DNA of 48,613 nucleotides. Origin: Mesorhizobium temperatum (lineage in GTDB: Bacteria > Pseudomonadota > Alphaproteobacteria > Rhizobiales > Rhizobiaceae). Where the stretch lies: assembly GCF_002284575.1 (NCBI RefSeq), contig NZ_NPKJ01000073.1, forward strand, positions 121,125 through 169,737, in the 5' to 3' direction. Each line of letters starts with the position of its first letter. Position 1 is the stretch's first letter. This document shows, piece by piece, positions 25,630 through 33,364 of the stretch. Both the position numbers and the translations under genes were made by a program. The notes below the pieces were generated by a model that was not told the origin of the DNA, made no database searches, and saw only the letters and a program-made list of their open reading frames with translations.

Positions 25630-26490
25630 CTACTGCAGTCTCGGAATGACCGCGACCGGCCAGTAGCCGTGCCTTTCCAGAAAGGCAATTAGCCTGGCCG
25701 GATCCGGTTGTAGCGGATCGCCGTAGTCGCGGGCATGGATGCCGCCCGACACATAGAGCACATCGAAGCCGTTGTCGGCAGCACCCTTGATGTCGGTCAT
25801 CATGCCGTCGCCGATGGCCAGCACGTCCGAGCGCTCGACCGGATGGCCGAGCAGGTCGGCGATCTCCTTCATCGCGACGTCATAGACCGGGGCATAAGGT
25901 TTTCCGGCGATCAGCGTCCGCCCGCCGAGCTGGGCATAGTCGCGGGCCAAGGCCCCGGCGCACCAGATCATCCGCTCGCCGCGCTCGACCACGATGTCGG
26001 GATTGGCGCAGATGAAAGGCAGGTTCCTGGCGCGTAGCCGTCGCAGAAGATCGGCGTAGTCCTCCGGCTTCTCGACCTCGTCGTCGAACAGCCCGGTGCA
26101 GACCACACCGGATGCCTCGAACTCCTCGACCAACTCGACGTCAAGACCGTCATAGAGCGTGAAATCGCGATCGGCGCCGATATGGAAGATCCTTCGCGGG
26201 CCCTCGATGATCAGGTCGCGGGTCACGTCACCGGAGGTGACGACGCGGTCGTAGGCCGCAGAGGGCACGCCGATCGCATTCATCTGCCCCACCACATCGG
26301 CGCTGCGGCGTGGCGAATTGGTGATCAGCACCACAGGTATCTTGGCTTCGCGTGCGGTCGCCAGCGCCAGAGCCGCGGCCGGAAAATGCCGTTCGCCATT
26401 GTGGACCACGCCCCAGACATCGCACAGAATGGCAGAATAGGCTGCCGACAAATCCGCGAGCGAGCCGATGATATCGGGCGAATCCGCCAT
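25630..26490 (-). CDS. HAD-superfamily hydrolase, subfamily IIA (TIGR01459-like)
   Basis: A 286-residue phosphatase-like protein. The nucleophile motif is ILCDVWGVVHNGERHF, motif II is VLITNSPRR, the conserved Lys is in AGKPYAPVY and the acidic motif is AIGDGMMTDIKGA. The cap type matches NagD/4-nitrophenylphosphatase-like proteins. It lies directly upstream of ribF in the same direction, an arrangement common in rhizobia; a link to flavin nucleotide metabolism is plausible but unproven. The ATG at 26490 is chosen because the 30 codons before it look non-coding. Confidence 0.87.
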   Translation of the reverse strand: MADSPDIIGSLADLSAAYSAILCDVWGVVHNGERHFPAAALALATAREAKIPVVLITNSPRRSADVVGQMNAIGVPSAAYDRVVTSGDVTRDLIIEGPRRIFHIGADRDFTLYDGLDVELVEEFEASGVVCTGLFDDEVEKPEDYADLLRRLRARNLPFICANPDIVVERGERMIWCAGALARDYAQLGGRTLIAGKPYAPVYDVAMKEIADLLGHPVERSDVLAIGDGMMTDIKGAADNGFDVLYVSGGIHARDYGDPLQPDPARLIAFLERHGYWPVAVIPRLQ

Positions 26491-26827
26491 TTCGTTTCCC
26501 AGGTCATGATGGTTGCGAGCGCCGCCGCCGACGATCCGCAGCGACCGGACCGCATTAACCGAAGCTCTTGACCCTGTCACCAGCTTTCGCCGCGTTCAGC
26601 ATCGCCGCCCCGAAATGAAGGCATGATCGCACGGCACAAAAATTCTCGTTTTCCAGAGCTTTAGCCGATTCTGGGGGGCTTCGCGGCGGTCCCGATCGCG
26701 GGCGGCATTGCCTCCAGCGGCGGCGTGGTTAACGAGCTTTGAAAAAGTGTGTCGGACTTGGACATAGTTTAGCAATCTGAAATTCAAGGATTGGTGGCAT
26801 CACTCGCCGACAAGGGGTTCTGGCGGG
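26491..26827. other. Gene-free spacer, divergent promoters expected
   Basis: No convincing gene is seen. The spacer lies between the leftward HAD-ribF pair and the rightward TadG-like gene. Its right half (about 26740-26800) is AT-rich and is a plausible promoter region, but I could not assign -35 and -10 boxes with confidence. Confidence 0.4.
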
Positions 26828-28786
26828 GTGCTGAAGGCAATGATCCGAAAATTCGGTAGGGACCGGCGTGGCAACTATACGCTGATGACGGTCATCACCA
26901 TGGTGCCGCTCATGGGCGGCCTGGCGCTCAGCGTCGACTACTCGGAACTGCTCCGCCAGAAGAGCGCTACGTTGAATGCCCTGGACGGCGCCGGCCTCGC
27001 TACCGCTCATAAGATCGTGTCCGGCGCAACCGACGACGCCGCGAAGGCCTATGCCAAGACTTTCTTTGAAGCCAATCTCGGCCCCGTCGATCCGGCCAAT
27101 ACGTTGCTTACCGTCACCCTGCCCAACAGCAATGCGGGTGGCGGCACGTTGAAGCTCTGCAGCAGCCTGACGTATCGCCCCTATTTTCTGCCGGCTGCCG
27201 CCATGCTGACGGGCGGTACAACCTTCACGGCGTGCTCGGAAATCCGCCTCAAGAACACGCTGGAAGTAGCCCTTGTGCTCGACAATTCCGGTTCGATGAA
27301 CGACCTTGGTTCCGGCACCGGCGCGAAGCGAATAGACCTGCTGAAGACAGCCGCCAAGCAGCTTGTCGATACGCTGGCGCTGCAGGCACAACAGATGAAG
27401 CAAGTCAGCAAACCGGTGCAGTTCTCCCTCGTGCCGTTCGCTGCTTCGGTCAATGTCGGTCCCACCCATGACCAAGATAGCTGGATGGACCAGGACGGCA
27501 TCTCCCCGATCCAGCACGAGGATTTCGACTGGACGATGATGACCCCCGCCAACGATCCGGACAAATACGCCGAAAAGTTCAACGGCGTCTGGTACAAGCG
27601 CGGCATCGGCTGGGGCGACACCCAGGATCAACCACTGACCCGCTTCAGCCTCTACGCCGACATCACCGTCGAGTCCGGCCGCGAAGAAGTGCCCAACACC
27701 AAGCAATATATCTGCGAAGAATACAGGAGAAACGGCACTTGCCGGACCGGCCACTGGACAACCCCGGAATATATCTACACCACCAGCCGCTATGCGAGCT
27801 GGCAGGGTTGCGTGGAGGCGAGGCCGCACCCGTATAACAACGACGACACCACCCCGAACACCGCCACGCCTGCGACGCTGTTCGTGCCGATGTTTGCACC
27901 GGACGAGGCTGGCACCCTCTGGCTCGATTTCAACCGCGACGGTGTCAACGACGTCGGCAGCACGTTGTATAATTACGGCAACAACTGGTGGGCTGACTGG
28001 CCCTATTACGCCGACAGTCCAACCGCTTCCCAGCGGCAGTCGGACATGCGCAAATATTTCCTGGTCAAGCCCTACGGCTCGACGTCGGCCGCCTCGGGCG
28101 ATGGCCCGAATGCGTCCTGCACGACCAACCCGATTACGACGCTCAAGGACGTGAGCCAGCTTGCCGAGAAAGAGGAGATCAAGAGCGCCATCGACGCCAT
28201 GGCGCCGAACGGCAACACCAACGTGCCGGAAGGTCTTGCCTGGGGCTGGCGGACGGTATCGAGCAACGAACCTTTCACCGAGGGCCGGCCGAACACTGAA
28301 AGGGGCAACGACAAAGTGGTGATCGTGCTGACTGACGGCGCCAATACCTACAGCGCCGTCAGCGACAGCGGCTATGCCAACAACAGGTCGACCTATGCCG
28401 CTTACGGCTACACCGGTCTGACATATCCGGGGTCTGGAAGCGTGACGCGCCTGTTCATGAACACGAGCACCGACATCGGCAAGACCACCTACACCGGCGC
28501 CAACTACACCGCCGCGCTGGACGAGCAGATGCAGACCCTTTGCGCCAACGCGAAGAATTCGAACATTCTCGTCATGACCGTCGCGCTCGACCTGTCGACC
28601 AGCGATGCCGGTGACAAGAAAGCACTCGACGCGCTGAAGGCATGCTCGTCGGACTCGCGCTTCCGCATGGATCCCACCGATCCGACCAAACCGGCCAAGC
28701 TGTTCTGGAACGCGACCGGGGCGACGCTGTCGGACAATTTCAAGGAAATCGCCAATGAATTGTCGAACCTGCGCATCGTCGGCTGA
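26828..28786 (+). CDS. TadG-like pilus-assembly protein with vWA domain
   Basis: A protein of about 650 residues. The N-terminus (RKFGRDRRGNYTLMTVITMVPLMGGLALSVDYSELLRQK) is a TadE/TadG-type membrane segment with the RRGN motif. A von Willebrand factor A domain follows, with the MIDAS sequence LVLDNSGSM near residue 155 and VIVLTDGANTY further on. The long insertion between them is rich in Tyr, Trp and Asn. It ends SNLRIVG. It is expected to be anchored in the inner membrane and exposed outside. No other tad genes are nearby, so it may work with a distant pilus system or alone. GTG 26828 or ATG 26840 may be the start. Confidence 0.85.
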   Translation: MLKAMIRKFGRDRRGNYTLMTVITMVPLMGGLALSVDYSELLRQKSATLNALDGAGLATAHKIVSGATDDAAKAYAKTFFEANLGPVDPANTLLTVTLPNSNAGGGTLKLCSSLTYRPYFLPAAAMLTGGTTFTACSEIRLKNTLEVALVLDNSGSMNDLGSGTGAKRIDLLKTAAKQLVDTLALQAQQMKQVSKPVQFSLVPFAASVNVGPTHDQDSWMDQDGISPIQHEDFDWTMMTPANDPDKYAEKFNGVWYKRGIGWGDTQDQPLTRFSLYADITVESGREEVPNTKQYICEEYRRNGTCRTGHWTTPEYIYTTSRYASWQGCVEARPHPYNNDDTTPNTATPATLFVPMFAPDEAGTLWLDFNRDGVNDVGSTLYNYGNNWWADWPYYADSPTASQRQSDMRKYFLVKPYGSTSAASGDGPNASCTTNPITTLKDVSQLAEKEEIKSAIDAMAPNGNTNVPEGLAWGWRTVSSNEPFTEGRPNTERGNDKVVIVLTDGANTYSAVSDSGYANNRSTYAAYGYTGLTYPGSGSVTRLFMNTSTDIGKTTYTGANYTAALDEQMQTLCANAKNSNILVMTVALDLSTSDAGDKKALDALKACSSDSRFRMDPTDPTKPAKLFWNATGATLSDNFKEIANELSNLRIVG

Positions 28787-28950
28787 AGGCGATGGGACTG
28801 GTGACTTGAGGGAGAGGCTGGCGCCAAGGATCGCTGACCTAATCGTCCTTCCGGCTGACAGCGGCGCTGGCGCAAAGGCTCCTGCCCTCATGCTCTTGCG
28901 GTGATGAAAGCATATGGTGAGTGTTCTCACCGCCATCCGGAGATGCACCT

Positions 28951-29583
28951 GTGCCCGAAGCCACCAACCATCTCGCCTTCGCGCTGGTCTGCCTCGGCAT
29001 GGTGCTGACGCCTGGCCCGAACATGATCTATTTGATCTCGCGGTCGCTGTCACAGGGACCGAAGGCCGGCCTGATCTCGCTCGGTGGCGTGGCGCTCGGC
29101 TTTGTCTTCTACGTGTTGTCGGCGGCATTCGGCATCACCGCGCTGCTGCTTGCCGTGCCTTACGCCTATGATGCGCTGCGCTTTGCCGGCGCGCTCTACC
29201 TTTTGTGGCTTGCCTGGCAGGCAGTGAGGCCAGGCGGACGCTCGCCGTTCCAGGTCCGGGAACTGCCGAAGGACAGGCCGCGCAAATTGTTCGCCATGGG
29301 CCTGATGACCAATCTGCTCAACCCGAAGGTGGCGGTGCTTTATCTGTCGCTGCTGCCGCAGTTCATCAGCCCCGGCAAGGGTCATGTGCTGGCGCAGCTT
29401 CTGGTGCTCGGCACCACGCAGATCGCGATCAGCCTCACCGTCAACGCGATCATCGCGGTTACGGCCGGCTCGATCGCCGTCTTCCTCGCCGGCCGGCCGC
29501 TATGGCTGGTGATCCAGCGCTGGATGATGGGCACGGTGCTGACCGCACTGGCCCTGAAGATGGCGACCGACGCGCAGCGTTAG
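28951..29583 (+). CDS. LysE/RhtB family exporter
   Basis: A 210-residue membrane protein with about six helices. The signature near the N-terminus is CLGMVLTPGPNMIYLISRSLSQGPKAG, and FAMGLMTNLLNPKVAVLYLSLLPQF is typical of the family. LysE/RhtB proteins export amino acids or related metabolites across the inner membrane. GTG 28951 is chosen because GGAGA lies 7 bases upstream. The substrate cannot be told from sequence. It converges with the DUF2189 gene. Confidence 0.88.
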   Translation: MPEATNHLAFALVCLGMVLTPGPNMIYLISRSLSQGPKAGLISLGGVALGFVFYVLSAAFGITALLLAVPYAYDALRFAGALYLLWLAWQAVRPGGRSPFQVRELPKDRPRKLFAMGLMTNLLNPKVAVLYLSLLPQFISPGKGHVLAQLLVLGTTQIAISLTVNAIIAVTAGSIAVFLAGRPLWLVIQRWMMGTVLTALALKMATDAQR

Positions 29584-29595
29584 TGCTGCTCGAGC

Positions 29596-30423
29596 CTACA
29601 TCGGCCGCCGGTCCTGCTGCGCCCGCTCCGGTTCGACCACCCTGCGATAGAGATGCCACGTCGCATGGCCAAGCACCGGCATGACGACGGCGAGCCCGGC
29701 AAACACCGGGATCGAGCCGATGACCAGCAGCACCGCGACGATCAGGCCCCACAGCGCCATCTGCAGCGGGTTTGTCATCACCGCCCTTGCCGATGTCTCG
29801 ATTGCCGAGACCGCGCCGACATCGCGGTCGAGCAGCAGTGGGAAAGCGACGACGGTGGTCGCCAGCACGATCGCGGCGAAGACGAAACCGGCCGCATTGC
29901 CGAGCAGGATCAGCGTCCAGCCTTTGGGCGTCGTCAGCACCTCGCGCACAAAGCCGCCGATCGAGGCGGGCGGCTGATTGCCGAACAGGCCGGTGTAGAT
30001 CGATTGCGCCGTGTACAGCCAGAGCAGGAACAGGGCCACCAGCATAGCGCCGATGACCGCGATCGCCGGCAGTGCCGGCGAGTGGCGCACGTCGAGCGCG
30101 TGCCACCAGGACGTGTCCATGCCGAGCTCGCGGCGGCGGCTGATCTCGTAGAGACCAATCGCGGCGAAGGGTCCAAGCAGAGCGAAGCCGGACATCAGGG
30201 GATAGAGGAGCTGGATGGCGTTGGAGCCGGATGTCGTCCACCGCGCCAGGATCAATCCGACCACCGGGTAGATCAGGCACAGGAACACGTAATGCGATGG
30301 CTTTGCCCAGAAATCCTCGACGCCGAGCCGCAGCACATCCATCAGGTCCGCCGTGGTGATGCGCCGCACCCTGGGCTGCACGTGCATTCCACGCGCGTCC
30401 GACATGACATGAAAGCTGGCCAT
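29596..30423 (-). CDS. DUF2189 family membrane protein
   Basis: A 275-residue protein with six probable membrane helices. It has the family start pattern RRITTADLMDVLRLGVEDFWAKPSHYVFLCLIYPVVGL and the end GLAVVMPVLGHATWHLYRRVVE. Function is unknown. The ATG at 30423 is chosen because GGGAGA lies 6 bases upstream; ATG 30429 would abut that site. Confidence 0.8.
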   Translation of the reverse strand: MASFHVMSDARGMHVQPRVRRITTADLMDVLRLGVEDFWAKPSHYVFLCLIYPVVGLILARWTTSGSNAIQLLYPLMSGFALLGPFAAIGLYEISRRRELGMDTSWWHALDVRHSPALPAIAVIGAMLVALFLLWLYTAQSIYTGLFGNQPPASIGGFVREVLTTPKGWTLILLGNAAGFVFAAIVLATTVVAFPLLLDRDVGAVSAIETSARAVMTNPLQMALWGLIVAVLLVIGSIPVFAGLAVVMPVLGHATWHLYRRVVEPERAQQDRRPM

Positions 30424-30555
30424 AACCATTCTCCCGCGGGTCGGGGCGGTCACCGCCAGGATGGCCGCCCATAGCTGCCACTTCTCGTACAAGAACTATG
30501 ATAGTTGATTTAGGGGTGATTGTCGCCAAGTCGATGGTCGCGATGGTAAATCCGG

Positions 30556-31303
30556 CTATAGATTTCCGACGCCGCCATCGACGAGCAGTTCCGTGCCGAC
30601 GACGAAGCTCGACTCATCCGATGCCAGAAACACCGCCGCCTTGGCGAGTTCCCAGGGTTTGCCCATACGGCCAATCGGCACCAGCGCGCGTATCCGATCG
30701 CCCAGCGCCTTCTCTTCTGCTTCGGGCAGACCCAGCTTGCCCAGGGCCGGCGTCTCGGTTGGGCCGGGGCTGAGGCCATTGACGCGAATACCGCGCTCGA
30801 TCATTTCCCCCGAGAGGGTGCGCGCCAATGACAGGAGGCCTGCCTTGCTGGCGGCGTAGGCGCTGCTCTGGGGCAGGCCGATATGGGCACTCACCGAGCC
30901 GCACAGGATGATCGACGACGGGTTGGAAAACATCGGCAAGGGCCTGGATCAGAAAGAACGGCCCCTTCAGATTGGTCTGTATCAGGCGGTCGTAGACCGC
31001 CTGATCCCAATCCTGCAGCGGCTGGTGCACCACATCGCCGGCATTGATGTTGAGTATATCGAGCCGAGGCCAGCACTGCGCAAGCTCGGCGGCAAGCGCA
31101 CGCTGATCGGCGAGGTTGCCGGCATCATTCCTGATCACCTGCGCCGATCCGCCCAGTTCGCGCTGCGCAGCTTCTAGCCCGGACGGGCTCCTGCCAGTGA
31201 TTGCCACGGTAGCGCCCTCGGCCAGAAACTGGCGCGCGGTTTCGAGACCGATGCCACTGGTTGCCCCGGTAATGAGGGCATATTTGCCTTTCAAGCGACC
31301 CAT
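30556..31303 (-). pseudogene. SDR-family oxidoreductase gene with a frameshift
   Basis: The first frame, from ATG 31303, encodes the cofactor-binding half of a classical SDR: KYALITGATSGIGLETARQ, then LDILNINAGD, then KGPFFLIQAL. At the CCC run at 30940-30942 the frame changes, and the second half continues in the next frame as LPMFSNPSSIILCGSVSAHIG, the catalytic YAASK, VNGLSPGPTETP and the C-terminal GTELLVDGG. One extra C, or a two-base loss, explains it. Both halves are well conserved, so the mutation is recent or is a sequencing error. It is divergent from an HxlR regulator, which probably controls it. Confidence 0.85.
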
Positions 31304-31344
31304 GATTTGCCTTCCCAAAGAGATGAGAACGGCATTGTCGACAC

Positions 31345-31368
31345 GATAGTATGCTTTGTATAGTAGGC
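31345..31368. promoter_or_regulatory. Direct repeat resembling an HxlR-family operator
   Basis: ATAGTATGC (31346-31354) and ATAGTAGGC (31360-31368) lie 14 bp apart in the spacer between the SDR and HxlR genes. The first copy contains GATAGTA, the half-site that I recall for the related regulator YodB. It is a candidate autoregulatory site. Confidence 0.45.
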
Positions 31369-31397
31369 ACCGAATGGGTACTAAAGGAAATAATTTC

Positions 31398-31769
31398 ATG
31401 GCACAGGCAAAAGCCATCGAGGCGCCGCCAGTCGAAGGCGGAAATAACGCGACCGATCGTTGCCCGATGATCGATTTCGTCAATCTGGTTTCGGGGAAAT
31501 GGGCCATTCCCATTCTTTATCGCCTGATCGTCACCGGTTGTCCGATCCGCTTCGGCGAACTCCAGCGGGCCGTCGCGCCGATTACGCAAAAGGAGCTCAC
31601 GCGGCAGCTGCGCCTGTTCGAACATCGCGGTCTGGTCTATCGGAAGGTCTATGCCGAGATGCCGCCTCGCGTGGAGTATGAGATAACGCCGATGGGCAGA
31701 ACCTTGCGTGGCACGCTGGATTCGCTTGCCGACTGGATGCGTGTCAACGCATCCCACCTGATCACCTGA
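31398..31769 (+). CDS. HxlR-family transcriptional regulator
   Basis: A 123-residue winged-helix regulator of the HxlR (DUF24, MarR-like) family. The hallmark N-terminal cysteine is in DRCPMIDFVNLVSGKWAIPILYRL, followed by RFGELQRAVAPITQKELTRQLR and the wing YAEMPPRVEYEITPMGRTL. Members often sense electrophiles or redox stress through that cysteine. The ATG at 31398 follows AAAGGAAA. It is divergent from the frameshifted SDR gene and probably represses it. Confidence 0.88.
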   Translation: MAQAKAIEAPPVEGGNNATDRCPMIDFVNLVSGKWAIPILYRLIVTGCPIRFGELQRAVAPITQKELTRQLRLFEHRGLVYRKVYAEMPPRVEYEITPMGRTLRGTLDSLADWMRVNASHLIT

Positions 31770-31870
31770 CCGATCGTGGACGGATTGTTTGCCCTGCCCG
31801 GCCAAAGCCGCGGGCGGTCACCGCGCGGCGCCACACTGCGGCGCCGCGCAGCTGAGATGCGTGACAAAAA

Positions 31871-32575
31871 CTAGGCCGCGAAGCGATCGATCACCTCGGC
31901 CAGCGGGACGTGGCCGAGGCAGGCGCCCGAACCAGCTGGGTTTTCACCATCCTCGATAGCCTGTGCGTAGCGTACGGACGGATCGGCTTCGATCCTGCCG
32001 CGCAAGGCGGCCAGTTTGGGGTAAGCCGCCCCGTCGACCGCCTGGTGGAATTCCGCCCAACGTGCCACGCCAATCAGCGTGGTGTCGGCAAGCGTCAGGC
32101 GATCGCCGACCAGAAAGGCGGTGTCGACGATCATCGCCTCAAGCCGGTCATGGCGCTCGGTAACGGCCTTGCGGCCAAAGTCACGCAAGGTCGCCAGCAG
32201 GACCGGCTCGGCCGATTCCATTTCATATGCAGCCCAGAGCGGGGTGAAAGCGGCGGTGAAACCGGTGTTCACGAAAGCCATCAGCTGATGCATCCGGTCA
32301 GCTTCCGGCGAGCGAGGATCGAAGCTGATGCGACGTTGCGTGTCGCGGGCTTCGAGCCAAGCGGCAATCGCCATGGTCTCGGTGAGCACCCTGCCTTCGT
32401 CGGTGATCAACACCGGCGTTTCCTGACGGCCGTTGATGCTGGCATAGGCGTCGTTCTTCATTTCGGTGAGCATGTCGACCCGACACAGGCGGTAGGGCTG
32501 TCCGGCGCGTTCAAAAGCAGCGACTAGCCCCATCGAACTTCCCGCCGGGACACCGTAGAGGAGGATAGGTTCCAT
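31871..32575 (-). CDS. Glutathione S-transferase family protein
   Basis: A 234-residue GST-like protein. The thioredoxin-like N-terminal domain begins EPILLYGVPAGSSMGLVAAF and contains ETPVLITDEGRVLTETMAIAAWL, with the cis-Pro and the Glu-Thr glutathione-binding pair. The C-terminal all-helical domain includes VGDRLTLADTTLIGVARW, the usual N-capping box. It probably conjugates or reduces electrophiles with glutathione. It is divergent from a second HxlR regulator, so its expression probably follows electrophile stress. Confidence 0.87.
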   Translation of the reverse strand: MEPILLYGVPAGSSMGLVAAFERAGQPYRLCRVDMLTEMKNDAYASINGRQETPVLITDEGRVLTETMAIAAWLEARDTQRRISFDPRSPEADRMHQLMAFVNTGFTAAFTPLWAAYEMESAEPVLLATLRDFGRKAVTERHDRLEAMIVDTAFLVGDRLTLADTTLIGVARWAEFHQAVDGAAYPKLAALRGRIEADPSVRYAQAIEDGENPAGSGACLGHVPLAEVIDRFAA

Positions 32576-32647
32576 TTCTTTGTCTCTTCCATGTTTAGGG
32601 ATCACGCTGCGCAGCGAAGCTTGACCCTAAACGCTGGTCGTCCCATG

Positions 32648-32670
32648 TAAATTACGCACTATTCTGTAAC
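32648..32670. promoter_or_regulatory. Candidate operator between GST and HxlR genes
   Basis: GTAA at 32648-32651 and GTAAC at 32666-32670 flank CGCACTATT, whose complement AATAGTGCG resembles the ATAGT-GC repeats upstream of the other HxlR gene. The similarity is short. Confidence 0.3.
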
Positions 32671-32682
32671 CAGGGACCCGCC

Positions 32683-33048
32683 ATGAAAGATGTCGTCTCA
32701 CGCTGCCCGATCGAAGAGACCATGCGTGTGCTCAGCGGTCGCTGGCCGACCTTGCTGCTCTACTATCTCAAGGACGGGACCAAGCGCTTCAGCGACCTGA
32801 GGCGTGACAACCCGACCGTGTCGCACCGCATTCTGGCGCTGGAACTGCGCAAGCTGGAGGAAGCCGGGATCGTGCGTCGAACGGCGTATGCCGGCTATCC
32901 GCTACGCGTGGACTATGATCTCACGGCAGCGGGTCTCAAGCTTGTGCCGCTCATCGACGCCCTGGGCGACTGGTGGGAAGATACCGAGGACGATCGGGCC
33001 GGCGGGGTCTCATCGACGGCGGAAACTAAGTTCGTGAAGGCGGCCTAG
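32683..33048 (+). CDS. HxlR-family transcriptional regulator
   Basis: A 121-residue winged-helix regulator. The conserved cysteine is in SRCPIEETMRVLSGRWPTLLLYYL, with RFSDLRRDNPTVSHRILALELR as the DNA-reading region and the wing YAGYPLRVDYDLTAAGLKL. It is a paralogue of the regulator at 31398-31769 and likewise sits divergent from an enzyme gene, here a glutathione transferase. AGGGA lies 6 bases before the ATG at 32683. It probably senses electrophiles and controls the GST. Confidence 0.88.
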   Translation: MKDVVSRCPIEETMRVLSGRWPTLLLYYLKDGTKRFSDLRRDNPTVSHRILALELRKLEEAGIVRRTAYAGYPLRVDYDLTAAGLKLVPLIDALGDWWEDTEDDRAGGVSSTAETKFVKAA

Positions 33049-33364
33049 CCGGTGGTAAAAATCTGACGCTTGCAACCATAGGCTGTGCAACCGCTTGGGT
33101 CGGATCTGCCGTCCGGGCCGGATACCGGATGCGCGCGCAGCGCCAGAAGCCATCATTGCCGAGCAGATACTCTAACGTCGCGTTCGGGGCCGGAAGTTGA
33201 CTGGCAGCTTCTGGCGTCGGAAAGTGGATAGCGGACATCCAGCCCGGTGGGACTAGGGTCTCAGACTGGCCCGAAGCGGACGATGTCCTTAACGTCGAAG
33301 GCAGCCCCAAATGCTGCCGCTCGCAGTGTGCTCAGCGTAGAATGAATGTGCAAAAAGCTGGGAA
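33049..33364. other. Gene-free spacer, left edge of the RiPP-like cluster
   Basis: A 316-bp stretch without a supported gene, between the HxlR gene and the end of the peptide-modification operon. A leftward 94-codon open frame exists here (33026-33310) but overlaps the HxlR gene and has no ribosome-binding site or family that I recognise. It could be a decayed fragment at an island boundary. Confidence 0.35.

Noticed and set aside
30556..31303. Programmed ribosomal frameshift in the SDR gene
   Set aside because: The site is a plain CCC run with no slippery heptamer, stimulatory structure or known precedent in this family. Mutation or base-calling error is simpler.
33026..33310. Leftward 94-codon open frame next to the RiPP-like operon
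   Set aside because: It overlaps the well-supported HxlR gene, has no ribosome-binding site and no recognised family. It may be a remnant but not a gene I can support.
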